The notes below the pieces were generated by a model, which saw nothing but the letters and a program-made list of their open reading frames with translations, had not been told where the DNA came from and searched no databases. Of a stretch of 64,000 nucleotides of DNA, positions 47,985 to 57,326 are shown piece after piece. Made by a program: the position numbers and the translations under genes. The stretch is from Gp13-AA77 sp035949375 (GTDB lineage Bacteria; Acidobacteriota; Terriglobia; UBA7540), in contig DASZIG010000129.1 of NCBI GenBank assembly GCA_035949375.1, positions 62,001 to 126,000 on the forward strand, written 5' to 3'. Position 1 is the stretch's first letter. The number at the start of each line of letters is the position of its first letter.

Positions 47985-50846
47985 ATGAAATCGGATCAAG
48001 TTCGCCGGAAGTTCCTTGACTTCTTCGTCAGTCGCGGCCATCGCCTGGTGCGCTCGTCGTCGCTCGTCCCGGCTGGCGATCCTACCCTGCTTTTCACGAA
48101 CGCCGGCATGAACCAGTTCAAGGACGTGTTCCTGGGGCGCGAGAAGCGCGACTACGTCCGCGCCACCACCTGCCAGAAGTGCGTCCGGGCGGGCGGCAAG
48201 CACAACGACCTCGAGCAGGTCGGACGCACGTCGCGCCACCTCACGTTCTTTGAGATGCTGGGCAATTTCTCCTTCGGCGACTACTTCAAGGCCGACGCCA
48301 TCCCCTTTGCCTGGGAGCTGATCACAAGCCCCACCGCCGGCTACGGGCTTCCAGCCGGCAAGCTCTACGTCACGATCTTCGAAGGGCAGGGCGACGTTCC
48401 GCGTGACGCCGACGCGTATGACCGTTGGCTCGCCGTCGGCGTCCCCGCCGACCGCATCTTTGCTCTCGGCATGAAGGACAACTTTTGGCAGATGGGCGAT
48501 ACAGGCCCGTGCGGACCCTGCTCCGAGATTCACTACGACCAGGGTCCCGAGGCGAGCGAGCAAGGCCACGCCGACTGCCGCTTCCCTTGCGACTGCGGAC
48601 GCTACGTCGAGCTATGGAACCTCGTCTTCATGCAGTTCAATCGCGACGAAAGCGGGACCATGACGCCGCTTCCCCGCCCTTCCATCGACACGGGCGCGGG
48701 CTTGGATCGGCTCTCAGCCGTGTTGCAAGGCGAGTCCTCCGTTTTCGAAACCGACTTGTTTCGCCCGCTGATCGCGGAAGCCGCGGCGCTCGCCAAGGTG
48801 AAGTACGGTACGAATCACGAGACCGACGTGTCACTGCGAATCATCGCCGATCATGCGCGCGCGTCAACGTTCCTGATTTCCGACGGTGTCTTGCCGTCGA
48901 ACGAAGGTCGCGGTTACGTGCTGCGGCTGATCATGCGCCGGGCGCTGTATCACGGCCAGACGCTAGGATTGAACGAGCCGTTTCTCTACAAGATGTCGGG
49001 GCATGTCGTCGAGATGATGAAGGGTCCGTACCCCGAGCTCGTCGGGACGGCCGAGCATGTCGCGAAAGCCATCGAAATTGAAGAGAGGCGCTATGAGCAT
49101 TCGACGCGCGTAGCTGTGAATCAACTAGGTACAAAATTAGTAAAGCTTTCAGATGAAGCTTTTGACATCTACCGACACACTCCGCTCACACCTATCCCGA
49201 GACCGGATGACAGCGGCTCTGACTCGGTGGTCTCAGTATTTAGAGATAATCCGACGTTCGGCATCTGGCTAACGGTTTGCGGCAAGGCCCAAGACACTTC
49301 CCTTCTGCGCGACATGATAGCCTCGAGAAGTGCGGGTGTTGTACCCGGTGACACGCTCTTTCAGCTCCATGACACTTTTGGGCTCCGCCCCGAGTTCGTC
49401 GCCGACATCGTCGGGGACAGCGGGCTTACTGTCGACTGGGCAGGTTACGAAGTCGAAATGCAGAAGCAGCGCGATCGTGCTCGCGCGAGTTGGAAAGGCG
49501 GCGAAAAGAAGGCGGCATCACCCGAGTATGTCGCGCTCGCGGAAAAGCACAAGACCGAGTTTTTCGGCTACAAGGAAACCGAGACGCGCGATTCGCGCAT
49601 CGTTGGCCTGATGGTGAAGGGCGCCCCCGTAAACGAAGTCGCGCCGGGGGCCGAGGTCGAGATCATTCTCGACCGCACGCCGTTCTACGCCGAAGCCGGC
49701 GGGCAGATTGGCGATACCGGATACTTCACGGCGCCGGGGTCGCCCGAGCGCGTGGCTGACGTCAGCGATACCTATCGGCCCGTCACCGGAATCACCGCTC
49801 ATAGGGCAGTGACGCGCGAAAATCTGCGAGTCGGCGACCTGGTCACGGCGCGTATCGATGCCGAGAGGCGCGATGCCGTCATGCGAAATCACACCGCCAC
49901 CCATCTGTTGCACGCGGCGTTGCGCAAGGTGCTCGGTACGCACGTGAAGCAGGCGGGGTCTCTCGTGGCGCCGGACCACTTGCGCTTCGACTTCAGCCAT
50001 TACGCTTCGGTGGACCGTCGCGACCTGACCGATATCGAGGACCTGGTCAACGAGCACACGCTCGGTGACGAGGAAATCCGCACCGAAGTCATGGGGATCG
50101 ATCAGGCTCTGGCTTCGGGCGCGATGGCCCTGTTTGGCGAGAAGTACGGCGACCGCGTACGCGTGGTGGCCGTGGGCGACGGCAGTTTTTCGAAGGAACT
50201 GTGCGGCGGCACGCACGTGGAGCGCACGGGCGAGATCGGCCTGTTCAAGGTGACGAGCGAAGGCAGCGTCTCGGCGGGCACGCGCCGCGTGGAGGCGCTG
50301 ACCGGAACCGGGTTGCTCACCGATCTTCGGCGCCGCATGGAGCTGCTGCGGGAGATCGAAGCGCGGCTCAAGGCCAAGCCCGACGACCTGATCGCCACTC
50401 TGGAACGCCTGGAAGAGTCCGAGAGGAAGGCGCGCAAGCAACTCGAACACCACGCGGCGCAGCAGGTCACGCTGCAGGCGGCCGGCTTGCTTCGTAACGC
50501 GCGCGAAGTCCGGGGCATCAAATTGATTTGCGCGGAAGTCGAATCGCCGGGCTCGGACGCGCGAGCGACCTTGCGTCAGATGGTCGATGACGTGAGGCCG
50601 CGCCTGGGTTCGGGCGTTATTGTTCTTGGCAGCGCAGCCGACGGCAAAGCCGCGGTGCTGGTGGCCGTCACCAAGGATCTAACCGGCCGCCTCGACGCGG
50701 GCAAGATCGTGCGCGCGGTGGCGGCCCTGGTGGATGGCAGCGGCGGCGGCCGCAAAGATCTCGCCGAGGCGGGGGGTAAAAGTCCCGAGAAGCTCCCGCA
50801 GGCGATTGAGGCGGTGCCTTCGATTGTTGAGGGAATGCTCGGTTAG
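47985..50846 (+). CDS. alaS: Alanyl-tRNA synthetase with unusual internal segment
   Basis: 953 aa; most bacterial AlaRS are about 870-890. Class II catalytic domain ('FLDFFVSRGHRLVRSSSLVPAGDPTLLFTNAGMNQFKDVFLG'), editing motif 'HTATHLLHAAL', metal/editing 'CGGTHVERTGEIG' and a C-terminal DHHA1-like end are all present. Residues about 372-454 (nt 49098-49346) do not look like the usual tRNA-binding linker and are visibly lower in GC than the flanks. Reading frame intact; probably functional. Confidence 0.95.
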   Translation: MKSDQVRRKFLDFFVSRGHRLVRSSSLVPAGDPTLLFTNAGMNQFKDVFLGREKRDYVRATTCQKCVRAGGKHNDLEQVGRTSRHLTFFEMLGNFSFGDYFKADAIPFAWELITSPTAGYGLPAGKLYVTIFEGQGDVPRDADAYDRWLAVGVPADRIFALGMKDNFWQMGDTGPCGPCSEIHYDQGPEASEQGHADCRFPCDCGRYVELWNLVFMQFNRDESGTMTPLPRPSIDTGAGLDRLSAVLQGESSVFETDLFRPLIAEAAALAKVKYGTNHETDVSLRIIADHARASTFLISDGVLPSNEGRGYVLRLIMRRALYHGQTLGLNEPFLYKMSGHVVEMMKGPYPELVGTAEHVAKAIEIEERRYEHSTRVAVNQLGTKLVKLSDEAFDIYRHTPLTPIPRPDDSGSDSVVSVFRDNPTFGIWLTVCGKAQDTSLLRDMIASRSAGVVPGDTLFQLHDTFGLRPEFVADIVGDSGLTVDWAGYEVEMQKQRDRARASWKGGEKKAASPEYVALAEKHKTEFFGYKETETRDSRIVGLMVKGAPVNEVAPGAEVEIILDRTPFYAEAGGQIGDTGYFTAPGSPERVADVSDTYRPVTGITAHRAVTRENLRVGDLVTARIDAERRDAVMRNHTATHLLHAALRKVLGTHVKQAGSLVAPDHLRFDFSHYASVDRRDLTDIEDLVNEHTLGDEEIRTEVMGIDQALASGAMALFGEKYGDRVRVVAVGDGSFSKELCGGTHVERTGEIGLFKVTSEGSVSAGTRRVEALTGTGLLTDLRRRMELLREIEARLKAKPDDLIATLERLEESERKARKQLEHHAAQQVTLQAAGLLRNAREVRGIKLICAEVESPGSDARATLRQMVDDVRPRLGSGVIVLGSAADGKAAVLVAVTKDLTGRLDAGKIVRAVAALVDGSGGGRKDLAEAGGKSPEKLPQAIEAVPSIVEGMLG

Positions 50847-50859
50847 TGAAGCGAATCGG

Positions 50860-50909
50860 GAGTAGCGAATAGGAAGTGGAGAGTCCGTTCTACCCGCTAT
50901 TCGCCACTC
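50860..50909. repeat. Palindromic heptad-style repeat after alaS
   Basis: GAGTAGCGAATAG (50860-50872) pairs with CTATTCGCCACTC (50897-50909) with one mismatch. The flanks continue in 7-bp steps (CACTCAC, CACTCAC). It may terminate alaS transcription. Confidence 0.65.
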
Positions 50910-50923
50910 ACCACTCACTGCTT

Positions 50924-51151
50924 CTACAGAAGGGGGGGACGCCCCTTGGCGCCGGGTTTCCAGGGTTTGGAGTGCGAGGCGCGACGGCGCAGCTTGCGTT
51001 TCCACACTGCATGCTCGTCGCAATAGGTCTTGTAATGCTCCGTGGGCTTCCCACAAATTTGACACCGTCGCAGGCTGGCCATTTTCAGTTGCCACCTGCG
51101 CTGCCGCGTGAGCTTTTCAGCGCTCTTGCCAGCCGACCGGCTCCCGGCCAT
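50924..51151 (-). CDS. Small basic zinc-ribbon protein
   Basis: 75 aa. ATG 51151 has GGAGG six nucleotides upstream, which settles the start; the frame is open to 51217. One zinc-ribbon-like site 'CQICGKPTEHYKTYCDEH' (Cys-x2-Cys ... Cys-x2-His) lies in an otherwise strongly basic protein ('RRQRR' style N-terminus, 'KRKLRRRASHSKPWKPGAKGR' C-terminus). This suggests RNA, DNA or ribosome binding (inference). No family recognised; convergent with alaS. Confidence 0.68.
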   Translation of the reverse strand: MAGSRSAGKSAEKLTRQRRWQLKMASLRRCQICGKPTEHYKTYCDEHAVWKRKLRRRASHSKPWKPGAKGRPPLL

Positions 51152-51249
51152 CGGGCACCTCCATCCCCCGTATTTTCCACTATACACCGTGACGCAAGCC
51201 CCTGCCACCGCCGGCATGTTACGGCCTGGTTACTCGATGGGGCCGCGTT

Positions 51250-53796
51250 TTGAGCTGCAAACACCATTCCGCCGGCTGTCGCCTGCGCCTGCTATTCGCG
51301 GCCGGAGGGGCGCTCGCTCTGGCGGTAGCGGGTGGGGCGCGCCCCGCGCTCAGCGCCACGCAGGACCTGAACGGCCGGGTGCTCAACGAACACAATCTGC
51401 CGGTCACGGGGGCGGAATGCATGCTGCGAGGGGCGATCCTGCCGCGCGAGGGTCTTTCCACCGCCACCGACGAACAGGGCCGGTTCACCTTCCCGGGAAT
51501 TACCGTCGGCACTTACACGCTGAGCTGCGCCGCCGTGGGCTATCAGCCGGTCGTCAAGACTGACGTCCAGGTGACGGAGGAGAGTTACCCTGCGCTTGAC
51601 TTTGTGCTCTCGCGGGAAGTGATCGTGCGGCAGAAGGTTGAGGTGAAGGCGCAGACGCCCGGCCTTGCCCAGCAGGGCTCCGCGCCGCCCGCCCAGCTCA
51701 GCGCCACCCAACTCCGAACGCTGCCGCTCGTGCAGGAGAAGTTTGAAGCCGCGCTGCCGCTCACGCCCGGCGTGGTGCGCACTCCCGACGGCAAGGTCAG
51801 CATCAAGGGCGAGGTCGAGAACCAGGGCCTGCTGCTGGTGGACTCAGCGGAAATGGTGGACCCGGTCACGGGCGCCTTCTCAATCGAGATCCCCATTGAC
51901 GCCGTGCAGACCCTCTCGGTCTTCAAGACCACGTCGCTCGCGGACTACGGCCGGTTTTCGGGCGGCCTGACCACGATCGAAACCAAGTCGCCCTCCGCCC
52001 GCTTCGACTATGAGCTCAACGACTTCGTGCCTGATCCCCGCATCAAGGGCGGACACATTGTCGGCATCGCCGATGACGAGCCGCGCTTCTACCTGACCGG
52101 TCCGCTCATCACCGACAAGCTCAATTTCTCCGAGGCCTTCGAATACGACGTGAATAACCAGCCCGTGCGCGGCCTGGCGTGGCCGGTCAATGAAATCCAG
52201 ACCCAGGGCTTCAACTCCTTCAGCAATTTCCAATTCATCCCGTCCGAGCGGCAGGTGGTCACGGCCAACGTGGACGCCTTTCCGCTGCGCAGGCAATTTG
52301 CCGACATCGATTCGCTGATTCCGCAGACGGCCTCGTCCGATTACGGCCAGAAAGGGATTTCAACCGGCTTCACGGACCGGTATTTGTTTCCCTCGGGCGG
52401 CATTCTGACCAGTCTGTTCCATTACATGGAGTTCGACAGCAACGCTCACGGCCAGGGTTCAGAAGACATGCTGGTGACGCCGGACGGCTGGGGCGGGAAC
52501 TTCTTCAACACCTACACTTGCTACAGCGATCAGGAAGAGGTCGCGGAGAACTATCAATTCGCGAAGAAACGGTTTCTCGGTACCCACGAGCTGAAGGCGG
52601 GGGTGGAAGTGGACCGCAGTTCCTATTCCGGCACAAGCCTGTCGCACCCCGTCCTGCTCGAGCGCCAGGACGGAACCGTCGCCGAGAGCATCAACTTCAC
52701 GCCGGCCGGGAACCTCCACGCCACCGACACGGAGATGGCGTTGTTCGCCGAAGACCACTGGGCTTTCCGCGATAATCTTTCGGTCGACTACGGTCTGCGG
52801 TACTCCTACCAGACCGTCGGCGAGCCGGCCGCCTTCGCGCCCCGCCTGGGCGCGGTCTATTCGCCGGGTTCAAGCGGCAGCACCATCTTTCGCGGCGGCC
52901 TGGGCGTGTTCTATGACCGCGTCCCCCTGCTGGCGGGTGACTTCACACAGAACCCGGAACGCGTCGTCACGATGTACAACGACCTGGGCCTGCCCATCGG
53001 TCCGCCGCTCACCTACCAGAACGCCTACATCAAGGTCGAAGAGAACGGCCAGGAGATTGTCCCATCGCACAACCGTCTGGATTCCACGCCGCACAATCTC
53101 ACCTGGAACCTGGAGGCGGACCGTGAATTCACGCCGGCCGTGCTGCTGCGCGCGAGCTTTCTTTCCAGCCGCACCTACCAGGAATTCGTCATCAACCCGC
53201 TGACCGTGCCGGGCACGCCGCCCACGCTGCTGCTGTCGAACACCGGCGCGTCACGCTACAACGAATTCGAATCGAGCCTCCGCCTGCGGCCCTTCGAGAG
53301 AGCGGACGTCAGCTTCGCGTACGTTCACAGCCAGGCGCGCGGAGACCTCAACACCCTGTCGTCCATCTACACGCCTTTCGAGGCCCCGGTCATTGTTCCC
53401 AATCTTTTCGGGAACCTCGCTTCCAACATTCCCAACCGGGTGGTCACCTGGGCGAGTCTGAAACTTCCGCGCGAGCTGACACTCGTTCCGGTGTTCGACT
53501 TGCATTCGGGCTTCCCCTATTCGGCCATTGACGTCTTTCAGAACTACGTGGGAGCGCCCAACAGCCTGCGCTTCCCCGCCTTCGCCTCGCTCGACCTGAA
53601 GATTACCAAGGATTTTCGCGCATCCTTTCTGCCGTGGGTGCGCGACCACAAGATGCGCGTGTCCGTGTCCCTTTTCAATCTGACGAACCATTCCAATCCC
53701 CGCGACGTCTACAACAACGTCACGTCGCCATACTTCAGGCAGTTTGCGGGATTCCAACATCGCTTGTACGACGGATATCTCGACATCGTATACTGA
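51250..53796 (+). CDS. TonB-dependent receptor with carboxypeptidase-regulatory domain
   Basis: 848 aa from TTG 51250, chosen because the signal peptide follows at once ('LLFAAGGALALAVAGGARPALSA'). CarboxypepD_reg-like domain at about 38-120 ('LNGRVLNEHNLPVTGAECML', 'GRFTFPGITVGTYTLSCAAVGY'), a plug region ('GVVRTPDGKVSIKGEVENQGLLLVDSAEMVD', 'YGRFSGGLTTIETKS'), and a beta-barrel ending in 'DIVY', the aromatic terminus expected for BAM substrates. Ligand unknown. The radical SAM gene follows within 45 bp. Confidence 0.88.
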   Translation: MSCKHHSAGCRLRLLFAAGGALALAVAGGARPALSATQDLNGRVLNEHNLPVTGAECMLRGAILPREGLSTATDEQGRFTFPGITVGTYTLSCAAVGYQPVVKTDVQVTEESYPALDFVLSREVIVRQKVEVKAQTPGLAQQGSAPPAQLSATQLRTLPLVQEKFEAALPLTPGVVRTPDGKVSIKGEVENQGLLLVDSAEMVDPVTGAFSIEIPIDAVQTLSVFKTTSLADYGRFSGGLTTIETKSPSARFDYELNDFVPDPRIKGGHIVGIADDEPRFYLTGPLITDKLNFSEAFEYDVNNQPVRGLAWPVNEIQTQGFNSFSNFQFIPSERQVVTANVDAFPLRRQFADIDSLIPQTASSDYGQKGISTGFTDRYLFPSGGILTSLFHYMEFDSNAHGQGSEDMLVTPDGWGGNFFNTYTCYSDQEEVAENYQFAKKRFLGTHELKAGVEVDRSSYSGTSLSHPVLLERQDGTVAESINFTPAGNLHATDTEMALFAEDHWAFRDNLSVDYGLRYSYQTVGEPAAFAPRLGAVYSPGSSGSTIFRGGLGVFYDRVPLLAGDFTQNPERVVTMYNDLGLPIGPPLTYQNAYIKVEENGQEIVPSHNRLDSTPHNLTWNLEADREFTPAVLLRASFLSSRTYQEFVINPLTVPGTPPTLLLSNTGASRYNEFESSLRLRPFERADVSFAYVHSQARGDLNTLSSIYTPFEAPVIVPNLFGNLASNIPNRVVTWASLKLPRELTLVPVFDLHSGFPYSAIDVFQNYVGAPNSLRFPAFASLDLKITKDFRASFLPWVRDHKMRVSVSLFNLTNHSNPRDVYNNVTSPYFRQFAGFQHRLYDGYLDIVY

Positions 53797-53841
53797 GTGC
53801 GCCCTGCGCACCGCCCGGCGGCGCGGGTTCGACGGAGACGC

Positions 53842-55011
53842 ATGGCTCGCCTCACCCGGATCAGCAGTCTGCACGAGATGTTCGCACGGCCCCGTCGGCT
53901 TAAGACCGTCATCTTCTTTGTCACCTCGGCCTGCAACGCGCGCTGCCGCACCTGCTTTTACTGGCAGGAGTTGAACCAGCGCGGCGACCTGACCTGGGAA
54001 GAGATTCAGAAGCTCGCGCGCACCATGCCGCGGTTCACCGATCTCTGGCTCTCGGGCGGAGAGCCGATGCTGCGCCGTGATCTCGCCGGGATCATCCATC
54101 TGTTCTACGAAACCAATGGCATCCGCTGGGTGAACCTGCCGACCAACGGGCTGTTCCCGCAACGCACGGCGGCCTGGGTGGACGAGATACTGGCGGAGAA
54201 TGCGGAGCTCGAACTCGACGTGAACGTCGCCCTGGACGGGCTCGGCGCCATGCAGGACTCCATCCGCGCCGTGCCCGGGAACTTCAAGAAAACGCTGGAA
54301 ACGCTCGAAGCCCTGCAGCCGGCCCGTGGCCGCCACCCGCGTCTGCGTTTGAACGTCAACACGGTGATTTGCGCCGAGAACTTCGACCACGTCATCGCCA
54401 TCGCTGAATTTGTGAAGGCCAACTGCGAGGTGGACGGCCACTATTTCAACGTGATCCGCGGCGAGGCGAAGGACCCTGGCCTGAAGGCCGTGCCGGCCGC
54501 GCGTTTGCCCGAGCTCTACGCCCGGCTCCAGGCCTATTACGGGTATTACGCGTCGAACCGAAGCAATCGAGGGCTCGGCGGCGTCCTGGCCCGGGCCTAC
54601 TACCAGGGTACGCTCGCCTTTCACAACCGCGTCCAACTCGAAAATGCGAGCGCGCCGCATCGCTGGCCCATGCCGTGCACGGCGGGCGAGACGGCCGTGG
54701 TGATCGACTATAACGGGGATCTGCGCGCTTGCGAGCTGCGCGGTAAGCTCGGCAATCTGCGCGATTTTGAATGCGACTTCGGGAGATTTTGGGAGACTCA
54801 GGGACGGAAGCTCGAGCTCGACTCAATTGTACGGGACCAATGCTGGTGCACTCACGTCTGCTTCATTCACGACAGCTTGCGCCACTCGGCCAAGGCTTTG
54901 CTTTATGATATCCCGCTCGCCTATCTCGGCGCGAAGCTCAAGCCGCAGCCGGCCGCGGCCAACCTCGCCGTCGCGGGATCGGGCGCGGAAAGCGGCGCGG
55001 TCAAACCATAG
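53842..55011 (+). CDS. Radical SAM/SPASM-like protein
   Basis: 389 aa. ATG 53842 follows GGAG; a GTG at 53797 is the alternative. The radical SAM cluster motif is 'CNARCRTCFYW' (C-x3-C-x2-C), with SAM-binding 'SGGEPMLRRDL' and 'LPTNGLF'. The C-terminus has SPASM-type cysteines: 'PCTAGETAVVIDYNGDLRACELR', then 'QCWCTHVCF', for an auxiliary Fe-S cluster. Such enzymes modify peptides or act on cofactors. No obvious precursor peptide adjacent. Its last 11 bp overlap the convergent bactofilin-fusion gene. Confidence 0.88.
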   Translation: MARLTRISSLHEMFARPRRLKTVIFFVTSACNARCRTCFYWQELNQRGDLTWEEIQKLARTMPRFTDLWLSGGEPMLRRDLAGIIHLFYETNGIRWVNLPTNGLFPQRTAAWVDEILAENAELELDVNVALDGLGAMQDSIRAVPGNFKKTLETLEALQPARGRHPRLRLNVNTVICAENFDHVIAIAEFVKANCEVDGHYFNVIRGEAKDPGLKAVPAARLPELYARLQAYYGYYASNRSNRGLGGVLARAYYQGTLAFHNRVQLENASAPHRWPMPCTAGETAVVIDYNGDLRACELRGKLGNLRDFECDFGRFWETQGRKLELDSIVRDQCWCTHVCFIHDSLRHSAKALLYDIPLAYLGAKLKPQPAAANLAVAGSGAESGAVKP

Positions 55012-56602
55012 CCGGGCGGCTTATCATGCCCTTGCGGACGGCAAGCACCGCGAGGCCCAGGCCCACCGCAGGAACGATCAGCAGGCTGAGCCAGGCGCCG
55101 ACGTAGGGAAGGTTGATGGCCACAAAGACCGCCAGCAGTCCAACGATGAACGGCACGGCGAAGCTCGGCGGTTCGCCCGGGCGCGGCCGCATCAGACCGC
55201 GTCCCACCGCTGCGGCCACGAACACCTTGGCCATCCAGAGTCCGGCCAACCAGAGACCCAGCAAAAGCACGCCGAGCGGGATGCCCACCAGGGTGATGAA
55301 AGCGACGATGGCGAGCAGCGGCGGCGCCACCAGCGCCAGAAGCCCCACGGCGCCGCTGCGCCAGAGCGAGTCACCGGAGTCGAGCCGCGCTGCGAAGAAC
55401 CCCGGCGCGATCCAATGCAGCAGCAGGCCTATGATCAGCGCTCCCGCCATCCAGATGGCCTGCCAGTAATAGAACTTCACCTCCGTGTAGTGGCTGGGGG
55501 ATTTCTGTTCCAAAGAAATCTCGGTCTTGCCCCCGATCACTGCACCCGATTCGATATCAGCGTCCTGCTGTTTCTTGACATGCGCCTCGACATTGCCCCC
55601 GATGCGCGCCGACCGGTCGATCGTGAGCGCGCCGGTATAAGCCTGCAGATTGCGCCCGATGTTGCCTTCAGCCTCCATATTGCCGCTAAGGAGGGCCGCG
55701 TCGCGTCCCACGGACCCGCGCAGCCGCGCTGTGTCGCCCCCCATCAGGATGTCGCCGTCAACGCGCCCGCCCGGATCGAGTTGTACCGTCTGAGACCAGA
55801 CGTACAGGTTGCGTCCCACATGTCCGGACAGCGTCAGGGTCTGGCAGGAGGTGTAGATGCTTCCCTCAACGGTGCCGGAGATGTCGACCTGTTGTTCAAA
55901 CACGAACAAGTCTCCCTTGATCACGCCACGAATGACGGCCTTGCGCCCGAATGCGATGAGATTGCCATTCACCGTACCGTCCACCTCAAGGCTGTCACCA
56001 CTTACCAGGAGCGAATCGTTCACCGTCTCCTCGGGTCCGATACGGACCGACTCCGTGCTGCGCTTCTCCATCGCCGCTGCGGGCCGGGGCAGCGCGACAG
56101 CGAACAGCATCGTAGCCAGGATCGCCATCGACATCGGATGGCGGCTGACGAAATGGCGCAGAACGCCGGCGATGACGGCGCCCAGCACGAGCAGACCGAG
56201 GATAGTCACCAGAGCATTGAGCATCGCAGGACCCTCCCTGACCACATCGAAAGCATTGTTAAACAAGATGCCTTGGAACCAGGATAAGCTGATCCACGAA
56301 GTGGCCCCCGGAGCCAGGTTGTCGACGGCCACCACCAGGCGATCCAATCCCACGGCAACCGCCAGCGCCGAGCCCACGGTGATCAGCAGGCTGCGCCCGA
56401 TGCTGCCCCGCGATCGCGATGCGTCAGGCTCCTCGAGCAGCCGGAAGGCTTCGGCCAGCACCTGGTTCTCGGCTTCGAGCGCCGCCACCTGCGCCCGGCA
56501 GGCGGGGCAGCCCGCCAGATGATGTTGCACGCGCAAGCGCTCCGGCTCCGGCAATTCGCCGTCAGCGTACATGGAGTAAGTGAGTTCGGAGAGATGATCC
56601 AT
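55001..56602 (-). CDS. Anti-sigma zinc finger fused to bactofilin-like repeats and membrane domain
   Basis: 533 aa. The N-terminal ZAS/zf-HC2 motif is His28-x3-Cys32-x2-Cys35 ('HHLAGCPACR'). Hydrophobic segments follow at about 70-90, 125-150 and 160-178. Then comes a polymer-forming beta-helix of bactofilin type at about 190-350 ('SLEVDGTVNGNLIAFGRKAVIRGVIKGDLFVFEQQVDISGTVEGSIY'), and a C-terminal block of 4-5 TMs ('GLLALVAPPLLAIVAFITLVGIPLGVLLLGLWLAGLWMAKVFV'). The sigma partner is 15 bp upstream. The fusion suggests a sigma factor controlled by a membrane polymer or cell-envelope state (inference). Confidence 0.87.
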   Translation of the reverse strand: MDHLSELTYSMYADGELPEPERLRVQHHLAGCPACRAQVAALEAENQVLAEAFRLLEEPDASRSRGSIGRSLLITVGSALAVAVGLDRLVVAVDNLAPGATSWISLSWFQGILFNNAFDVVREGPAMLNALVTILGLLVLGAVIAGVLRHFVSRHPMSMAILATMLFAVALPRPAAAMEKRSTESVRIGPEETVNDSLLVSGDSLEVDGTVNGNLIAFGRKAVIRGVIKGDLFVFEQQVDISGTVEGSIYTSCQTLTLSGHVGRNLYVWSQTVQLDPGGRVDGDILMGGDTARLRGSVGRDAALLSGNMEAEGNIGRNLQAYTGALTIDRSARIGGNVEAHVKKQQDADIESGAVIGGKTEISLEQKSPSHYTEVKFYYWQAIWMAGALIIGLLLHWIAPGFFAARLDSGDSLWRSGAVGLLALVAPPLLAIVAFITLVGIPLGVLLLGLWLAGLWMAKVFVAAAVGRGLMRPRPGEPPSFAVPFIVGLLAVFVAINLPYVGAWLSLLIVPAVGLGLAVLAVRKGMISRPAMV

Positions 56603-56617
56603 AGGCCGTCCTGTCGG

Positions 56618-57181
56618 TTATGCTCCCGGCGCAGCTCCTCCCAGAGCGCGCCGGAGCTGCTGCTTGGCTCGAAAAATCAGCGTGGCCACATTCGGCCGGC
56701 TCAGGCCGAGCTGGTCCGCGATCTCGTCATAGCTCAGGTCACTGTAGTAGCGCAAGGTGAGCGGCACGCGGTACTGCTCCGGCAAGGCCGCGATGGCCTT
56801 GCGCACCCTGTCGCGTCCTTCGTCGGAAATCACGTGCTGCAGGGGCGAGGCCTGATTGAGCGGCAGTTGCAGCGCTTCCACCGGCTCAGCCTCAAACAGA
56901 CGCTGCTCGAGCTGCCGCCGCCGCAAGCGGTCCACGCAATAGTGGCTGGCTACGCTGAGCAGCCAGCGCGGAAAAGGCAGCGACTTCTCATAGCGCTTGA
57001 TGGCCTTGGGCAGGCGGGCGAACACTTCGCTGGTGGCGTCCTCGGCGTCCTCATGACGCCCCATCAGATGCCGGCAGAGTCCGAAAACGCGCGGCCGGAA
57101 GAGCCCGTAAAGCTCACCAAAGGCCTCCGCGTCATCGTTCATTGCCCTCGAGAGAACCATCTCCAGTTTGGCCTCATCCAT
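56618..57181 (-). CDS. ECF RNA polymerase sigma factor
   Basis: 187 aa; start preceded by GGAG. Region 2 'YGLFRPRVFGLCRHLMGRHEDAEDATSEVFARL' and 'FPRWLLSVASHYCVDRLRRR', and region 4 'LPEQYRVPLTLRYYSDLSYDEIADQLGLSRPNVATLIFRAKQQLRRAL'. Forms an operon with the anti-sigma/bactofilin gene. Divergent from lpxB. Confidence 0.92.
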   Translation of the reverse strand: MDEAKLEMVLSRAMNDDAEAFGELYGLFRPRVFGLCRHLMGRHEDAEDATSEVFARLPKAIKRYEKSLPFPRWLLSVASHYCVDRLRRRQLEQRLFEAEPVEALQLPLNQASPLQHVISDEGRDRVRKAIAALPEQYRVPLTLRYYSDLSYDEIADQLGLSRPNVATLIFRAKQQLRRALGGAAPGA

Positions 57182-57268
57182 TCGGGCGCTCCGTCAGCGC
57201 TCACTAAGGTACTACGCATGGTCGTGCTTGTAAATTGCGCCTGCGGGCAGCTTTAGCGGCCTGTCCTG

Positions 57269-57274
57269 TATAAT
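57269..57274 (+). promoter_or_regulatory. Possible -10 element upstream of lpxB
   Basis: A perfect TATAAT 53 bp before the proposed lpxB start; no clear -35 at 16-18 bp. The frame's first ATG (57273) lies inside this hexamer, which argues for the downstream start. Confidence 0.35.
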
Positions 57275-57326
57275 GAGCATCGGGCCCGTCCGCGGGAGCT
57301 TCCGCCGCGCCTGGCGGGACCTCGTG

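Noticed and set aside
53251..54660. 469-codon frame opposite the receptor and radical SAM genes
   Set aside because: Shadow frame spanning two real genes.
54767..56287. 506-codon frame opposite the anti-sigma/bactofilin gene
   Set aside because: Gln/His/Arg-rich shadow of a well-supported gene.
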